Origin: Nemopilema nomurai
Taxonomy: Eukaryota > Cnidaria > Scyphozoa > Rhizostomeae > Rhizostomatidae
Direction of reading: 5' to 3'
Assembly (NCBI GenBank): GCA_003864495.1
Contig: ML133388.1
Location: 1,054,738 to 1,118,737, forward strand
Length of the DNA stretch: 64,000 nt
Shown: positions 25,861-38,300 of the stretch, in pieces
Numbering within the stretch: the first letter of the stretch is position 1
How the letters are laid out: every line of letters starts with the position of its first letter
The notes under the pieces: model-generated
The model's database searches: none
Told to the model about the DNA's origin: nothing
What the model saw: the letters and a program-made list of their open reading frames with translations, nothing else
Translations under genes and position numbers: made by a program

Positions 25861-28724
25861 ATGGCCGAAGACAGTCGTATCCGATCTTCAGGTCAGTACC
25901 CTCCTCTTCCCACTGTACTGATACAGAACGCAGCGTCGACGCCAGGGACCGCCTCATCTGGTAAGTTAATGTTGAGAGACATTTTCTTTGCGTTGAAATG
26001 CAAAAATGAGGCTTGATAAAGCTGCGAGTTTTTGATTCACTTTTGCCGCCTTCCTTTTAAAAGTTTTTCATAAATTTTTGCTATCGCTTGAATATTCACA
26101 TATTTTAAATTGATTGAAATATTCCGAAGAATTATTCTTAAAGCGCCATATCCACAATATTGGTTTTTCAATTGGATTTATTATCATTCTTTTACCGTTT
26201 GAAATAAGAAAGGCATGCCTTTTGTTGCACCACTAGTGCACTATATATCTATAAATATTAGAAGTCCCGGAGAAAATCTTCTTGGGTAGCAAAATAATTC
26301 CAGCCTAATATAAGAAGCATTACCTAGATGCCCAAATGCTTTTAAGCCAGTTTTTGACTTATAGCATGTTTAAATGGCTTATTGTTCACAGTTATTTGGG
26401 CCATAGATTTATCAACTTGGAGGTTGGAACAATTTTTCAAAGATAGCTTAAAACAGACTATTTTAAATTTGTTTTTAACAACCCAAGAAATCTTTTAGCT
26501 ACTCTTAAATACATGTGCTGGTTTAAATTCATTAGATATGGACGACTTTTGACATCAACAAAAAATTAGCTTTTTGTTTGGTTTTGCACAATAGAAGTCT
26601 TGATGTGTTATACTATTTCTATGTTTTTGTGGCCAATATGTTTGTTTGATGTTTGCAGAATGCCCTTTAATCATAAAGCTATGCTTTATTTTATCTTACA
26701 CACAAACCATTTTTTTAGCAACTGCATCTTTGGCAGACAGTGGTGATGTAAAGCCAGTTTTAACTTATGATGTTGATGGTAAAAGTAATGAAGAAGGTCA
26801 AGGCATGGCTGGGAGTAATTTGACGGAATTTCTTAGCCAATTAGAAGATTACACTCCTACTGTATGTTGAAGTTTATTTTATTTTCATAATCTTGCTGTT
26901 GTTTCGATTATTTTCATGATGAAGCTCCAAAAGTGCTTAACAAAAATTTCAGTTCAATACCTAGTCTTATTACACATTTAATCAGTTATACTTGAGGGAA
27001 GCAATGTTTTCTATCAACTGTTTTCTTGATGTAGTAAACATGAATTCTAGGTGTTTATCAGTTTGATTATTTCCTTTATCAACCTTCTATTCAAATTTTT
27101 TTTAACTAGGCATTACTTTTACAATTTCTCAAATATTTTTCATCTTGCCTATTGATTGTAATGAATAAAATTAATAAGTCATGGTAATGAATCCTTTGCA
27201 GCATACATGCACACTTGCCCTATAAATATCTTTATTTTTGTTACTAGTCATGTTCATAATGTGTATCATTGCCAATCTCTTCTCTCTTTGGTTTGCAGAT
27301 CCCTGATGCAGTAACAGTGCATTATCTCCAGAGGTCTGGCTTTGAGGCCACTGACCCAAGGATGTAAGTTTCTGTTACTGACAGCTAGCTTAAAAGTATC
27401 TAAAGTAAAATAAGTGGGGAATCAAAGCTCTTTTGTTTTCACATTACTTTGAGATTATGTTCTAATATACATAAATGATTACCTACCATTATTGGTGCAA
27501 AAGTTCTTTTACCAAAGCAAAATTGCTACCAAAATTACTATGTTTTTACAGTTGATTCCTAACATAATTCTAGCATTGCTTGTTTCAAAATAAAAAAATA
27601 AATGAAAATGTTTCTCAGCTTCTCCTTGTCAATGGAAATTATTCACTCAACTCTTTGACAACCTCTACTTTCAGCTCAAGTTGCTGTACATTCTTTGAAA
27701 ATCTCATTCTACTATACAGTTAAAAACTTTTCAACTTGAAAGCCATCAAAACCATACAGCCATGAAAAAGATGTTCACCTTTCTATTCTATTTCATGTGT
27801 TTGTAAATCATAATCTAACACTTTGTAAATGACATTTTTAATTATTGTTTAGCTTAGTATCTCCGAACTCACCATTCTTTATAAAAAAATTTCACCTTTG
27901 AAAGTATATATAGCAATTTTTTCAGATATGTGGTTATTCAATCCTACCAACTTAAAATGCTTATTATGTCTGTTATTAGCATTGCAATTCTTGTCTTTTA
28001 GTGTTCGACTAGCATCATTAGCAGCACAGAAGTTTATATCAGATATAGCCCATGATGCTTTACAGCACTGTAAAATGAGGGGGTCTGGGCAGAACTCAAG
28101 AAAGTCTGGCAAGGTAAAATATTCTTTTTGATTTAGATGATAATGAATTCAAAGAAAAATTGAGCAAATAGCTCTACGAATATGATGTGCAAGAAAAAAC
28201 AAGAAACATAGTAACATGTGCCTAAATATAATCTTTTCTGTTGCTTTGCGGTTCCCCACAACATTGTACCAGTGTAAATTTGATCATCTGTTTCTGGTTT
28301 TTGTAGAGTTTCAAAACAAAATTTAGAAGAAGTTCTGCATAATGAATTATTAGTATAGTACATCACTACATGTTTTATCTCTTCAATGAAGAGGAATAAG
28401 AAGAAAAACAAGAGAAAGAATACAGGAAAAAATATTTTCAGATAATTTTTTCAGATAATTCAGAGACTAATATATTGTATAACACCTAATATATTTGAAA
28501 ACTAGCTAAGAAAATTCTTATTCATCCCCAAAATACATAGCTCCACAGTCTTATTTTAGACATAGGTAGTTTGATCAACTTTAGAAATGGCTGCAAGTTA
28601 AGACACAACTCTTTAATGTATTCAAATTCCTTAGGACAAGCGATACACACTCACAATGGAAGATCTTGTGCCAGCACTTGCCGAGTATGGAATTAATGTG
28701 AAGAAGCCTCCATACTTTTACTGA
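25861..28724 (+). CDS. TAF10: Transcription initiation factor TFIID subunit 10
   Basis: Histone-fold subunit shared by TFIID and SAGA. Five exons join with closing phases: 25861-25960, 26719-26861, 27299-27363, 28002-28113 and 28635-28724, giving 169 residues. The N-terminus is a disordered Pro/Ser/Thr-rich tail. The C-terminal two-thirds is the conserved TAF10 histone fold: LTEFLSQLEDYTPTIPDAV, the HYLQRSGFEATDPRI helix and loop, VRLASLAAQKFISDIAHDAL, QHCKMRG, then KRYTLTMEDLVPALAEYG and INVKKPPYFY at the end. Length and organisation match the animal orthologue, whose N-terminal tail is usually longer in vertebrates. The gene is convergent with VPS13D, leaving about 1.75 kb between stop codons. 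A YY1-like element lies upstream. Confidence 0.98.
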
Positions 28725-28866
28725 ATCAGAGAATTAGGAATCTCACAAGGAAAGAGACGCGCCAGAGATCTGTCCAATTTTCGAAACATTTTAGCAACAA
28801 ATATGCAGAGGCACTACATTAGATAATTTTGTAAATGCATCTATTTGGTTATGTAGTGTTGAAGGC

Positions 28867-28872
28867 AATAAA
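28867..28872 (+). terminator. Polyadenylation signal of TAF10
   Basis: Canonical AATAAA, 143 bp after the TAF10 stop codon, followed by T/G-containing sequence. It gives a short 3' UTR of about 165 nt. Confidence 0.65.
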
Positions 28873-28899
28873 TACTGCTCTGTAGTTATTAAGACCTTC

Positions 28900-30477
28900 T
28901 AAAAACAAATCTGTTTTTGACCAACAACAAACAAGTTGATTTTTCAACAAGTCACATTACTTTCAAGTAGCATTTCAAATTTAGTTTATCAATTAAATGG
29001 CTATGACTTAGATCTGTGTTTGATACTTTGCTCTAAATTTGAGTAGGACTACCTGAAGTAAATTCTTGTAGAGGAAATGTTTTATGCATTTCCTAGGCAC
29101 CAAAACAATTTTGATTCTTATTTGAATCTGGTGGCATTTACCCAAGTAAATCTTGACCTAAAGAAGCATGTATTTAGCATATAAGAAAGAAAGAGCTTAT
29201 GGTTTATTAGTCTAATTTTCCTTGAAATTATTTGATTCTAGCAAAAAATTTAAAAACTGCTAATGGTATAATAGCTGTTAGAGTCACTGGGTATTTTTTT
29301 TCTGATTATGATCAATTTCAATTTGATAAATGCCAAAAACTTGTTTTCATCTGAGTTGTACCTAGTTATTCCTATCATCTCTAGCAATGTACAAACAGAA
29401 ACTTTATCAAATATCAGCCACATTCCCTCACAAACAAAAGTCCTCTAAAATAGCTAAAACTGAGCTTAATGCATTGAATATTTCGAACAATGAAAGAAAA
29501 GGCTCTTCAAAGCAATAATCTGAGAAAACGGACAGCAGCCTTGTTCAATAATTATCCAAGTTAAGAAAAACTTAATATGAACATTTTGATAATTCCAACT
29601 TTGTAACAGTTGTTTAGATTGAATAATCACACCTAACAGTCATTCTCTCTGTAGTTAAACAATTTCTTTTTAAGGAGTCTTGTCATTAGACTCTTCTTAT
29701 TTTTTGCCAAAATTCAAAACAATGTTTATCATGTTTTCGACTGAAGGTTTAACATACAGAGAATGTCCTGTTGTCTTGGTATTGCTAACCACAAACCTTA
29801 GGTAACATTATAATATGTGAAATGCTTATAAATATTATTACTTGAATTTACACCAATCTTTTACTCACTACAAACATAAACTGGATTTAATGAATGCTGT
29901 AAAAAGTTGGGTATCTTCAGAGAAGCCTGTCTTTAATAAAAACATAAGATGGTATTTTATGAAGTAGTTCATCAGTTGTTGTGCAACTCTTTCCTCACTT
30001 TACATAAGGTGGATAGAACCTAGCCTGCACGATTATCTTTCGTTGCATCATTTTTGCAAAAAATTTGTACAGTTTTGGTCCCGTTAATTTATGATGCGTG
30101 ATTCAGCAATAATTACCTTGTTGCATACCTAAAAACACTTCTCCATCTTTAGGTTTGTGTATTGGACAGATCATCCCAGTCTGTTACAACATAATGAATA
30201 TTTTCAGAACTGTTAAATCTAGATTGTGAATTGTTTTCCTGTAAAATAGAGGAGGCATACAGGGTGTATCATTCTACTGATCCTAGATGACCCTAGAACA
30301 AACTGTTTCTAAGTAGCTTTGTGGCAAATGTTATCCCCAATTTCAATAGAAAATGATTAAATTACTAAACAAATTATTCATACTAATCTTTTGAAGCCAG
30401 GAAAGTATGCTTAGAACAAACTTTCAGAATTTCGCAAACAACAAGAGCTTCGAAAAAATTAAGGATAACAATAAATT
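28900..30477. other. Interval between convergent TAF10 and VPS13D 3' ends
   Basis: About 1.6 kb of AT-rich sequence. It must include the VPS13D 3' UTR on the minus strand. No further exon or RNA gene was recognised. Confidence 0.5.
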
Positions 30478-32310
30478 TTAAGTCCGCTCATTCTTTTCAT
30501 TTAAAACAGTCAGTTGCTTTTCTGCAAACAAGCTCTTCATGTAATTGATTTTGTCAGAAACCTAGGGACAAAGGATAAAGTTGTATTACATAAAATAAAA
30601 TCAAAGGCTACAATACAATCAGAGTTTAAGCAAGTGAATATATATAAAAAGCAAATTGTAATAGCAAGAAAAAGCGGAAACATAACTTCTGCATACTTAA
30701 GTACTTTTTCGACCAACACTCCTTAGAGTATGTAAACGTCGGAAAATAACCAACAGGTGATTGCGAATCAAATCAAGTGGCCAATTGCGGATCCAAAAAC
30801 GCTAGAGGGTTGTGAGAAGAGTGCATGATTGGCTGTCTAATGACCAATCAGCATCTATTGCACACCTTTTAGAAGATTCCAAGTGTAAAGGTGAAATCTT
30901 TCCGGCTACATTGAATAGGGTTTTGCTATTTAGGACATGCACCAATAAATAGGTTCCTTTTTTTTGTAACCAGTACCTCCTTCTAGTGCAATTACGACAG
31001 CCATTTATAGAAAAAGAGAATCGGCCCATTGTCATAAAACTACAAAGTTATGACAAAGTTACTTTCGAGTCGTCGAGACAAAAATTACATGGTGATTTCA
31101 TATTCATTCTTTTGTGTCATTGAAGCCAAGAAAAAACGGTGGTTTTACATAGTTTTACATATCAAAAGTAACTGTGAGTTGTGACTTTCGAAGGACATCT
31201 CTTCATGAAAATTGTTTCACTAACGCAAGGTGCATTTAACACAGGTTTCCCTGAACAAATACGAAACAGTTAAACAGGCCATGTTATAGGTCTTTGTGAA
31301 TTAGAAGTTCAAATACAATTCGGAGGTCCATCTTTTTACCTCATTGACAAGACATTATGATGTACGAAATACCTTGTCTGCTATCATCGTGGAATCACAG
31401 CGCACCCTTGGCCTTTTATCAGGATTCCGGCTTGGTAGAAATTCCCCATTACTTTCTCTACGCATTATCAACTCAATAAAAATTTCAGCACCTGCAATAG
31501 TGAGTATTTCGATTGAGCATTCGCAGGCTCAAGTACAATGTGAATAAAAATGCATCAGTAGCATTCTAATCTCTCAAGCTACCGATGTATTGGCATGGGA
31601 TCATTTGGGACTGACGTACTAAACACCGATTAAAGAAAACTTTAGGTGCCATAGCAGAACAAAATCCACGCTAGAATATCCTCGAAGCAAAATCATCTTT
31701 CTCTGATCTCTGGCAGAAAGTGAAACTAAAAAGGGTTAAACTCTAAAATGGAAAAATGATTTGGGGCTAGGGAGTGGGTATTAAATCTCCCTAGAGGTGT
31801 TTGGCGTGAAAGAGTGCACACCCTGTCGATTTAATACTTGCAAAAATATTCATGTAAACATCGCAGCTGGCTGACTTCTGACGAACGCCACAGAAATTTG
31901 AATGTTGCATGATATACAGGTGATTTCTAAACAATGAATCGTTTTGAAAAAATAGGGACGAAAACAAAAAACCTAATTTTCCACTCAATACCCTTAAAGC
32001 CCCGAAACCTTTAGCAACGCAAGCATTCTTAAAAGAAACAAAACGAAAATTCTGACCCGCAAGACATTAAACTGTATTAACTTCATATATCTATGGAACA
32101 AGAACTTGACTATTAACAGAGCTAATGATTTCCAACATACCGCTCTCCTTCATTGCTCTCGCAATGAAAAGTTCAGAAAACTCCAAATGCAGGACAACAG
32201 AGTCTGGTGATGGCGGGCCTTTAGCCTTGACGAAATATACTCCATCTGTTGTTATAATCGATCTCATCCTGTCTTCCTTGTGACTTCGGACTAGCTCAGA
32301 GGCTACAAAT
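30478..32310 (-). CDS. VPS13D: VPS13D: C-terminal PH-like domain
   Basis: Exons: 32141-32310, 31373-31491 and 30478-30561 (stop TAA). They join in phase (2, 1, 0) into a PH-like fold: RFVASELV, RSIITTDGVYFVKAKG, DSVVLHLEFSEL, AEIFIELIMRRE, KRPRVRCDSTMIADK and VSDKINYMKSLFAEKQL. The last helix corresponds to the EINYAKSLYYEQQL-type ending of human VPS13D. The short terminal exon was located by its phase and by homology; it ends the gene about 1.75 kb from the TAF10 stop. Confidence 0.95.
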
Positions 32311-35300
32311 CTTGAAGGCGGAAAAGAAACCATTATGAAAATGAGATCGGTAGAGACAGGGGAAGAAATTTATTATGCCTGCAAGCAGCATAGAGAGGGA
32401 GGTAGCAAAAAGCTGAAACGAGGCAACAGAGAGCCAAGCCAAGGGGTAAATAGACAGCGCCAAAGCTTCTAAAACAATCTGAGAACAAGCCTCCTAGTCG
32501 AAACACAGGCCCTCTTCTTGTATCAGTGTAAAAAAACGTTTTAATAGGGAGCCAAATGATTTATCAACTTAAAGGTACCACTGCCAAGATATTTTATTCT
32601 GTGCTCTATTGATATAGCAGATAAACAAATGTTGATTGCAAAAATGAATACGCCTGTTAAAATTGAATGCGAAAATGCCGTTATGCAAGGATGTCTATAA
32701 ACCAACACCAAACCTTTCAGTGATGTCAAACTCGTTCAGCTTCAGAAGAACGTCTTGCCCCTCGGCCATGCTTCTGGAAAAGCCGGGCAGAACGCCCCCG
32801 GCGTCAAAACAATTGCGCTTTAGGCGAACTGGCTTCGGCGCATACTGCCTCCCACGAGCCGAGCCTCTTACTGCAGCAGCTGCACCCGAAGCGAGGTCGA
32901 GAACTCCAGCCGCTGGCTTGGCTACGGTGCCGACCAGTCCTTTTCCGATTCCAGTGAAGAAACCCTAGGGAGTGATGACGTCATTAAAAGGAGGATTGAG
33001 CGACATGTTTTAACTGAACTGCAGATATCGAATACTGCAATGAAAATTCTTTTAAACATACGAAACAGTGTATACATGCGAAGGTTCGCAAAATCATACA
33101 AGCAAATCAACTTTCCTTTGATGACAGCTAAACTATATGACTATGAGGTTTCAAAATTTAAATTCTACCTCATTACTTTTACCAAACTAAACTATATTGA
33201 AATTTTAGGTGGTCATTGCATCTCGTGTCTCTTTGACAACTAACAGATTGGAGACTGAGTATTGACTGGAAGAAAGCTTAAAGAAAAATACGTTATGCGG
33301 GAAAGTTACAGCAGAAGCTAGTCTAGGAGATAATCGACATTTCAAACTTCACAAACTGAAAGAAAACCTATGGAAAGCTTAGAGTTGGAAGCGACAGATA
33401 AATGCTTATACTTTGAATCCAATGGAGGACCATAGATGACAGGAGGAGAAGGAATACGTACCTGCACCCCCTTTCTACTTGCGCCCTCAATTGGTTGAGT
33501 GACCATACTAGTGAGCCCTCCAATGACTCCCATGCCCAGGCCTTTGATGCCCGCTAACAGATGATCGCTACTACTGCTCCCACGCTCTGCACGCATGACC
33601 CCGCGGGATTCCTGAAGTCGACTGTCCATTGAAGCCGACCACAAACCATCGGCAATCGAGCCAGTCATCTGAAAGAAACGTATTGGTTTAACCAAATGAG
33701 TGCCATTGGCAACTAAGACGGAGGTGGAAATTATACTTCAATTTAAAGGCCCTATCATGCAATAGATCTATTAAAGGGGGAGGCACACCTTTAATTCCAC
33801 CTAAAATAATTCCCAAGTAAAAATGAACATGGTAGGAGTCTGATTCTACTTGAATCATTAAAGCTACAAAATATTATAGCGCAATATCAATATGTAAAAA
33901 CAATGTTTTACAACAGATTGTGTTTAAATGTACGCTTCCCAAATGTTGTTAGAGGCAGGAGGACAAGATCTAATAAGGTAGCAAACTCAGCTAATGCATA
34001 TTGCGCAAAATGTGTAAATACATGGGTGTATTTGTGCAATGGGCATATATCAACATGTCAAGTACCTTTGCTGCTGTATCGGACAACCCATGAGCCACGT
34101 TCACGAGCAAGCCACCCAAGTTACCTCGCTTGACCAGCCCTTCCATGCCAGTGGACACATCGTGGATTAGGCCCATCGGGTTGCCCAGTATGTCCAGTGA
34201 CCCGAGGACACTCGCTGCTTGGCCTCGTACGACCTACGGAAAGAAATGCCCAGGGTAAGTTCAGACAAATTTCCAGCACCATTACAGAATGGACCCATTC
34301 CGGTCAGAAAACAGTATTTAATGACAATAAAAAGAAGACATAAAAAATATTATTAAAAAAAATATTGACAAGGATATTAAGCGAACTCTGGCATCCGTAC
34401 CATCACCCACTTTATACTTAGCTATACTATACTAAAATATACTTTACTATACTATACCAAACTAAAATATACTTTACTATACTATACTAAACTATACTAT
34501 ACTAAACTATATTATATTATATTATATTATACTATACTATACTATACTATACTATACTAAACTATACTATACTATATTATACTATACTATACTATACTAT
34601 ACTATACTATACTATACTATACTATACTATACTGTACTATACTGTACTATACTGTACTATACTGTACTATACTGTACTATACTATACAATCCTATACTAT
34701 ACAATACTATACTATACTATACTATACAATCCTATACTATACTATACTATACTATACTATACTATACTATACTATACTATACTATACTGTACTATACTGT
34801 ACTATACTGTACTATACTGTACTATACTATACAATCCCATACTATACAATACTATACTATACTATACTATACTATACAATCCTATACTATACTATACTAT
34901 ACTATACTGTACTATACTGTACTATACTATACTATACTATACTATACTATACTATACTATACTATACTATACTATACTATACTGTACTATACTGTACTAT
35001 ACTATACTATACTATACTATACTATACTATACTATACTTTACTATACTATACTATACTATACTTTACTATACTATACAATACTTTACTATACTATACAAT
35101 CCTATACTATACAATACTATAGTATACTCAATTATACTACACTATATCATCCTATGCTACATGCTACGCTATGCTATGCTATGTGTCAAGCACTTCTTGG
35201 CAAATAAATTGAACCTTTTCGCAAAAACACACAGATAAACTCTTACTAGAGTTAAGGTGGTCCTTGTTACGAATGATGTATACAATTCAAATTTCTGAGC

Positions 35301-38300
35301 ACTCACATCACTATAGTGTCTTTTGACTCGATCCATTATCACAGAAGTTGTTTCGAACAAATGCTCTTTCTTGAAATATGCTGAAATTGTTTACAAAGTT
35401 TAGAATCAGTTAGAAACTTGATATTATCGATAAGACACAACCTACAATTACACATCATGAAACTCAAGGCTAAAAATCGGCTGTTAACAACCCCTTTGCG
35501 TTCAAAAATTGGTTTTGATTGTGCAACAAAAACTAAAGTGCCTGCACATATGTTGTTGTGTTCTTCATAACCTCAAAAATATTTTAGTATTATTGAAAAA
35601 AAAATTATGAACTTTGATTGGCCCAACAATAAGGAATGAAAAAAATTAAAGAATTCCACAGAATTCTAAGAAGCAATAAAACGTTATGTTGAATTTTACT
35701 TTTCAAAAATACTTGAGTTGAACTATTCCCTACCAACTGGGTCCATTTTTAACACTTTTCGGTATAAAGTATTGGTTATATATTATGACAAATCAAAGTT
35801 CAGACATTCGTGGCAATCCAGTCAAATCTTGGCAGGACGATGGAATTTTCTTCGGGTGCAAAAGGTCTTAAAGGAGTCAAAAAATACTCTAAAGTGTTTT
35901 AAAAGTTGCAAAATTACTTACTCAGCTCAATATTTGCGTCTTCAAGGCTGACAACAGGAAAACCAAGGCCTCGTTTAATTTTGTAAAGATCTGGAGTCAG
36001 TCGACCAACAGTAAGCAAACTCAGTTTGGCTTCAGTGTTTCCAAGAAACAGTCTTTCCAGGTATACTTTCTTTCCAGCTGTATTTCGATTTTTTGTTTCA
36101 AGTATCCTGCCAAAAACAACAGTGCGATGAACAAACAGAAACAAATGATTCGTTTAAACAAACACTGTTAGATTGTATACCATTGATGGGTAGATTGATA
36201 ACGTTGGTACAAAACAAGGTTTCTTAAACTAATGAAACGTCATGAAGTTGGGTCATTCGTTTGAATCACATGTCAATGCGTTAAAATCCAGATCATTTTC
36301 AGAGAAAGCATATCAACAGGCTCAAACTTTTGATATTGCAAGAGATAAATTTAAGCCTTGTTTCAAAGCATCATTCATAAAATATATTATAAATTACATC
36401 AGCGGTGGGGCAGTCGCCCTGTAGCCAATGCATCATATATCAAAAGAGATAGAAAGTAGCTAATACCTTTGACTAGAATGAATGTCGAAATCCTCTGACT
36501 TCAAATCGCCACTCGGTCCATCTCCAGTTCCAAAAAACTGAAGCAACTTCAGAAGGGTTCGATCTTCTAGCAGTATAGTCATCTTCCGAAGCGAGAAATC
36601 AAATTTCTATAACACAAGTAATAAATAATAAAGAAACAAGTAATAAAGAAAGAATAAGGAAAACGCCAAAAAAAACGGCTGAATTGAAATGATATTTGAA
36701 GAGTGCCTGATAATTTCTTGAAGAATAATTTCTTCTTTGCTACATTTCATTGCTAGATTAACTTTAAACCATTGCGTCAGGTGTCATCAGCTGTACTGGA
36801 AATCGTTCTTGGATCCTGCCTTTAACAATAACTTTTCTTTCCATTCGAAGTGTTTTCAATTTGATGACCACACACCTTGGAGCCCATTTAAACTGTTTAT
36901 TCAGAGCCAGATACTTTCCACCCAAACCTAATTTTCGTTCAATCCAGATTGGACACGGTATGCCTCAATCCCTTCAGTTCGCGGTTTCGCACAATATCAA
37001 ATCAGCTACCACAAATAAAGAAGAATACTATGCACTACTTAATATGAAAATAATAAACAGACTTTACCCGATAGATATCCACATTAGCAAATGAGCTTTC
37101 CTCCAAAGAGACTGAGAACTCGAAGGCTGGCGATTCTTTCGCAGTCTCTCCCCTTATTGACAAAGGAGTTGGAAACAGTAGCACCGGATATGAACTGCCA
37201 AACAGCTGGTTATCAATCTAGGATGAAATACGATAGTTTTAGCTCTCTTATAGCTATGGTAGGGCGATAGTAACTAGCACAATATTACAACGAATATTAG
37301 AGCTACTATAGAAATTAGAACAATATTCGACCAATATTGGTCACAAAGACAGAGCTTAAACAGAGACTTGCTTGATGTTTTAAACTTACCTGAACATTGT
37401 CCACGACTAATTCTAAGGACTTGGTCTTGTGAACACTCAGGTAGTCTAACTGAATCCGATGAAATGTTGCAAAGACAATTTCTTCTGGTATGGAATTGAT
37501 AACAGATAGTCCAAACCCGTGAGCCAGGCTCATATTGACCTACGAACGCGAGAAACACGTGATTACGAAAACTAGGCGTATTATGAAAAGTTCATAGATT
37601 GTGTCAAAAATGGTGCAAGCAGAAAATAACTGAAAAACTAAGAACTAAATAAAAAGTCCAATAGATTCTTTCTAGATCAAAAAACAAGTTAACATGGTAG
37701 AACACATGATTTTTGAGTATTTATGATAACAGATAAGTCGATAATTAGTATGAGAGAGTAAAAACATTCTAATTTCAGTGTTTGAAAATATGTTCACAAC
37801 AGAGAAGAGACCACTGAAAAGAGAAAAAGTCTGTCTTCTCTCCTATACTGTTCAAGTCTTTAAGAGATAATGACATGAAAAATATTTGTTACACGATAAG
37901 CGTTATAAATATGGAATATGTGAACAAGTGCTTTGTGGTACAAAACTTCACAATTGCTAGAAAAAGCGGAACAATTTTTCGCATACTTAAAAGTACTTTT
38001 TTCGTCCGACACTCCTCAGAGTATGCAAACGTTGGAAGATAACCAAAAACTGAACGAATAAATAGCCAGATGCGGACCGAAAACACTAGAGGGTGATAAG
38101 CAGAGCACGTGATTGGTTATAATTTACCAATCTGCGTTACTTAACACCTAACTTTAGAAGAGCCCAAGGGAAAAGACAAACTCTTTCTGTCTACAAAGAA
38201 TGGGATTTTCCATTGAAATAGAAAATCCCATGCTTTGAAATATGGAATAGGGGTTTTACTTCAGTTGAAAATAACTTGAACATGATGTCGCTAACTTAGC

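Noticed and set aside
34413..35183. Possible CRISPR-like array of regular repeats
   Set aside because: It is a simple pentanucleotide tandem array with no unique spacers, in an animal intron.
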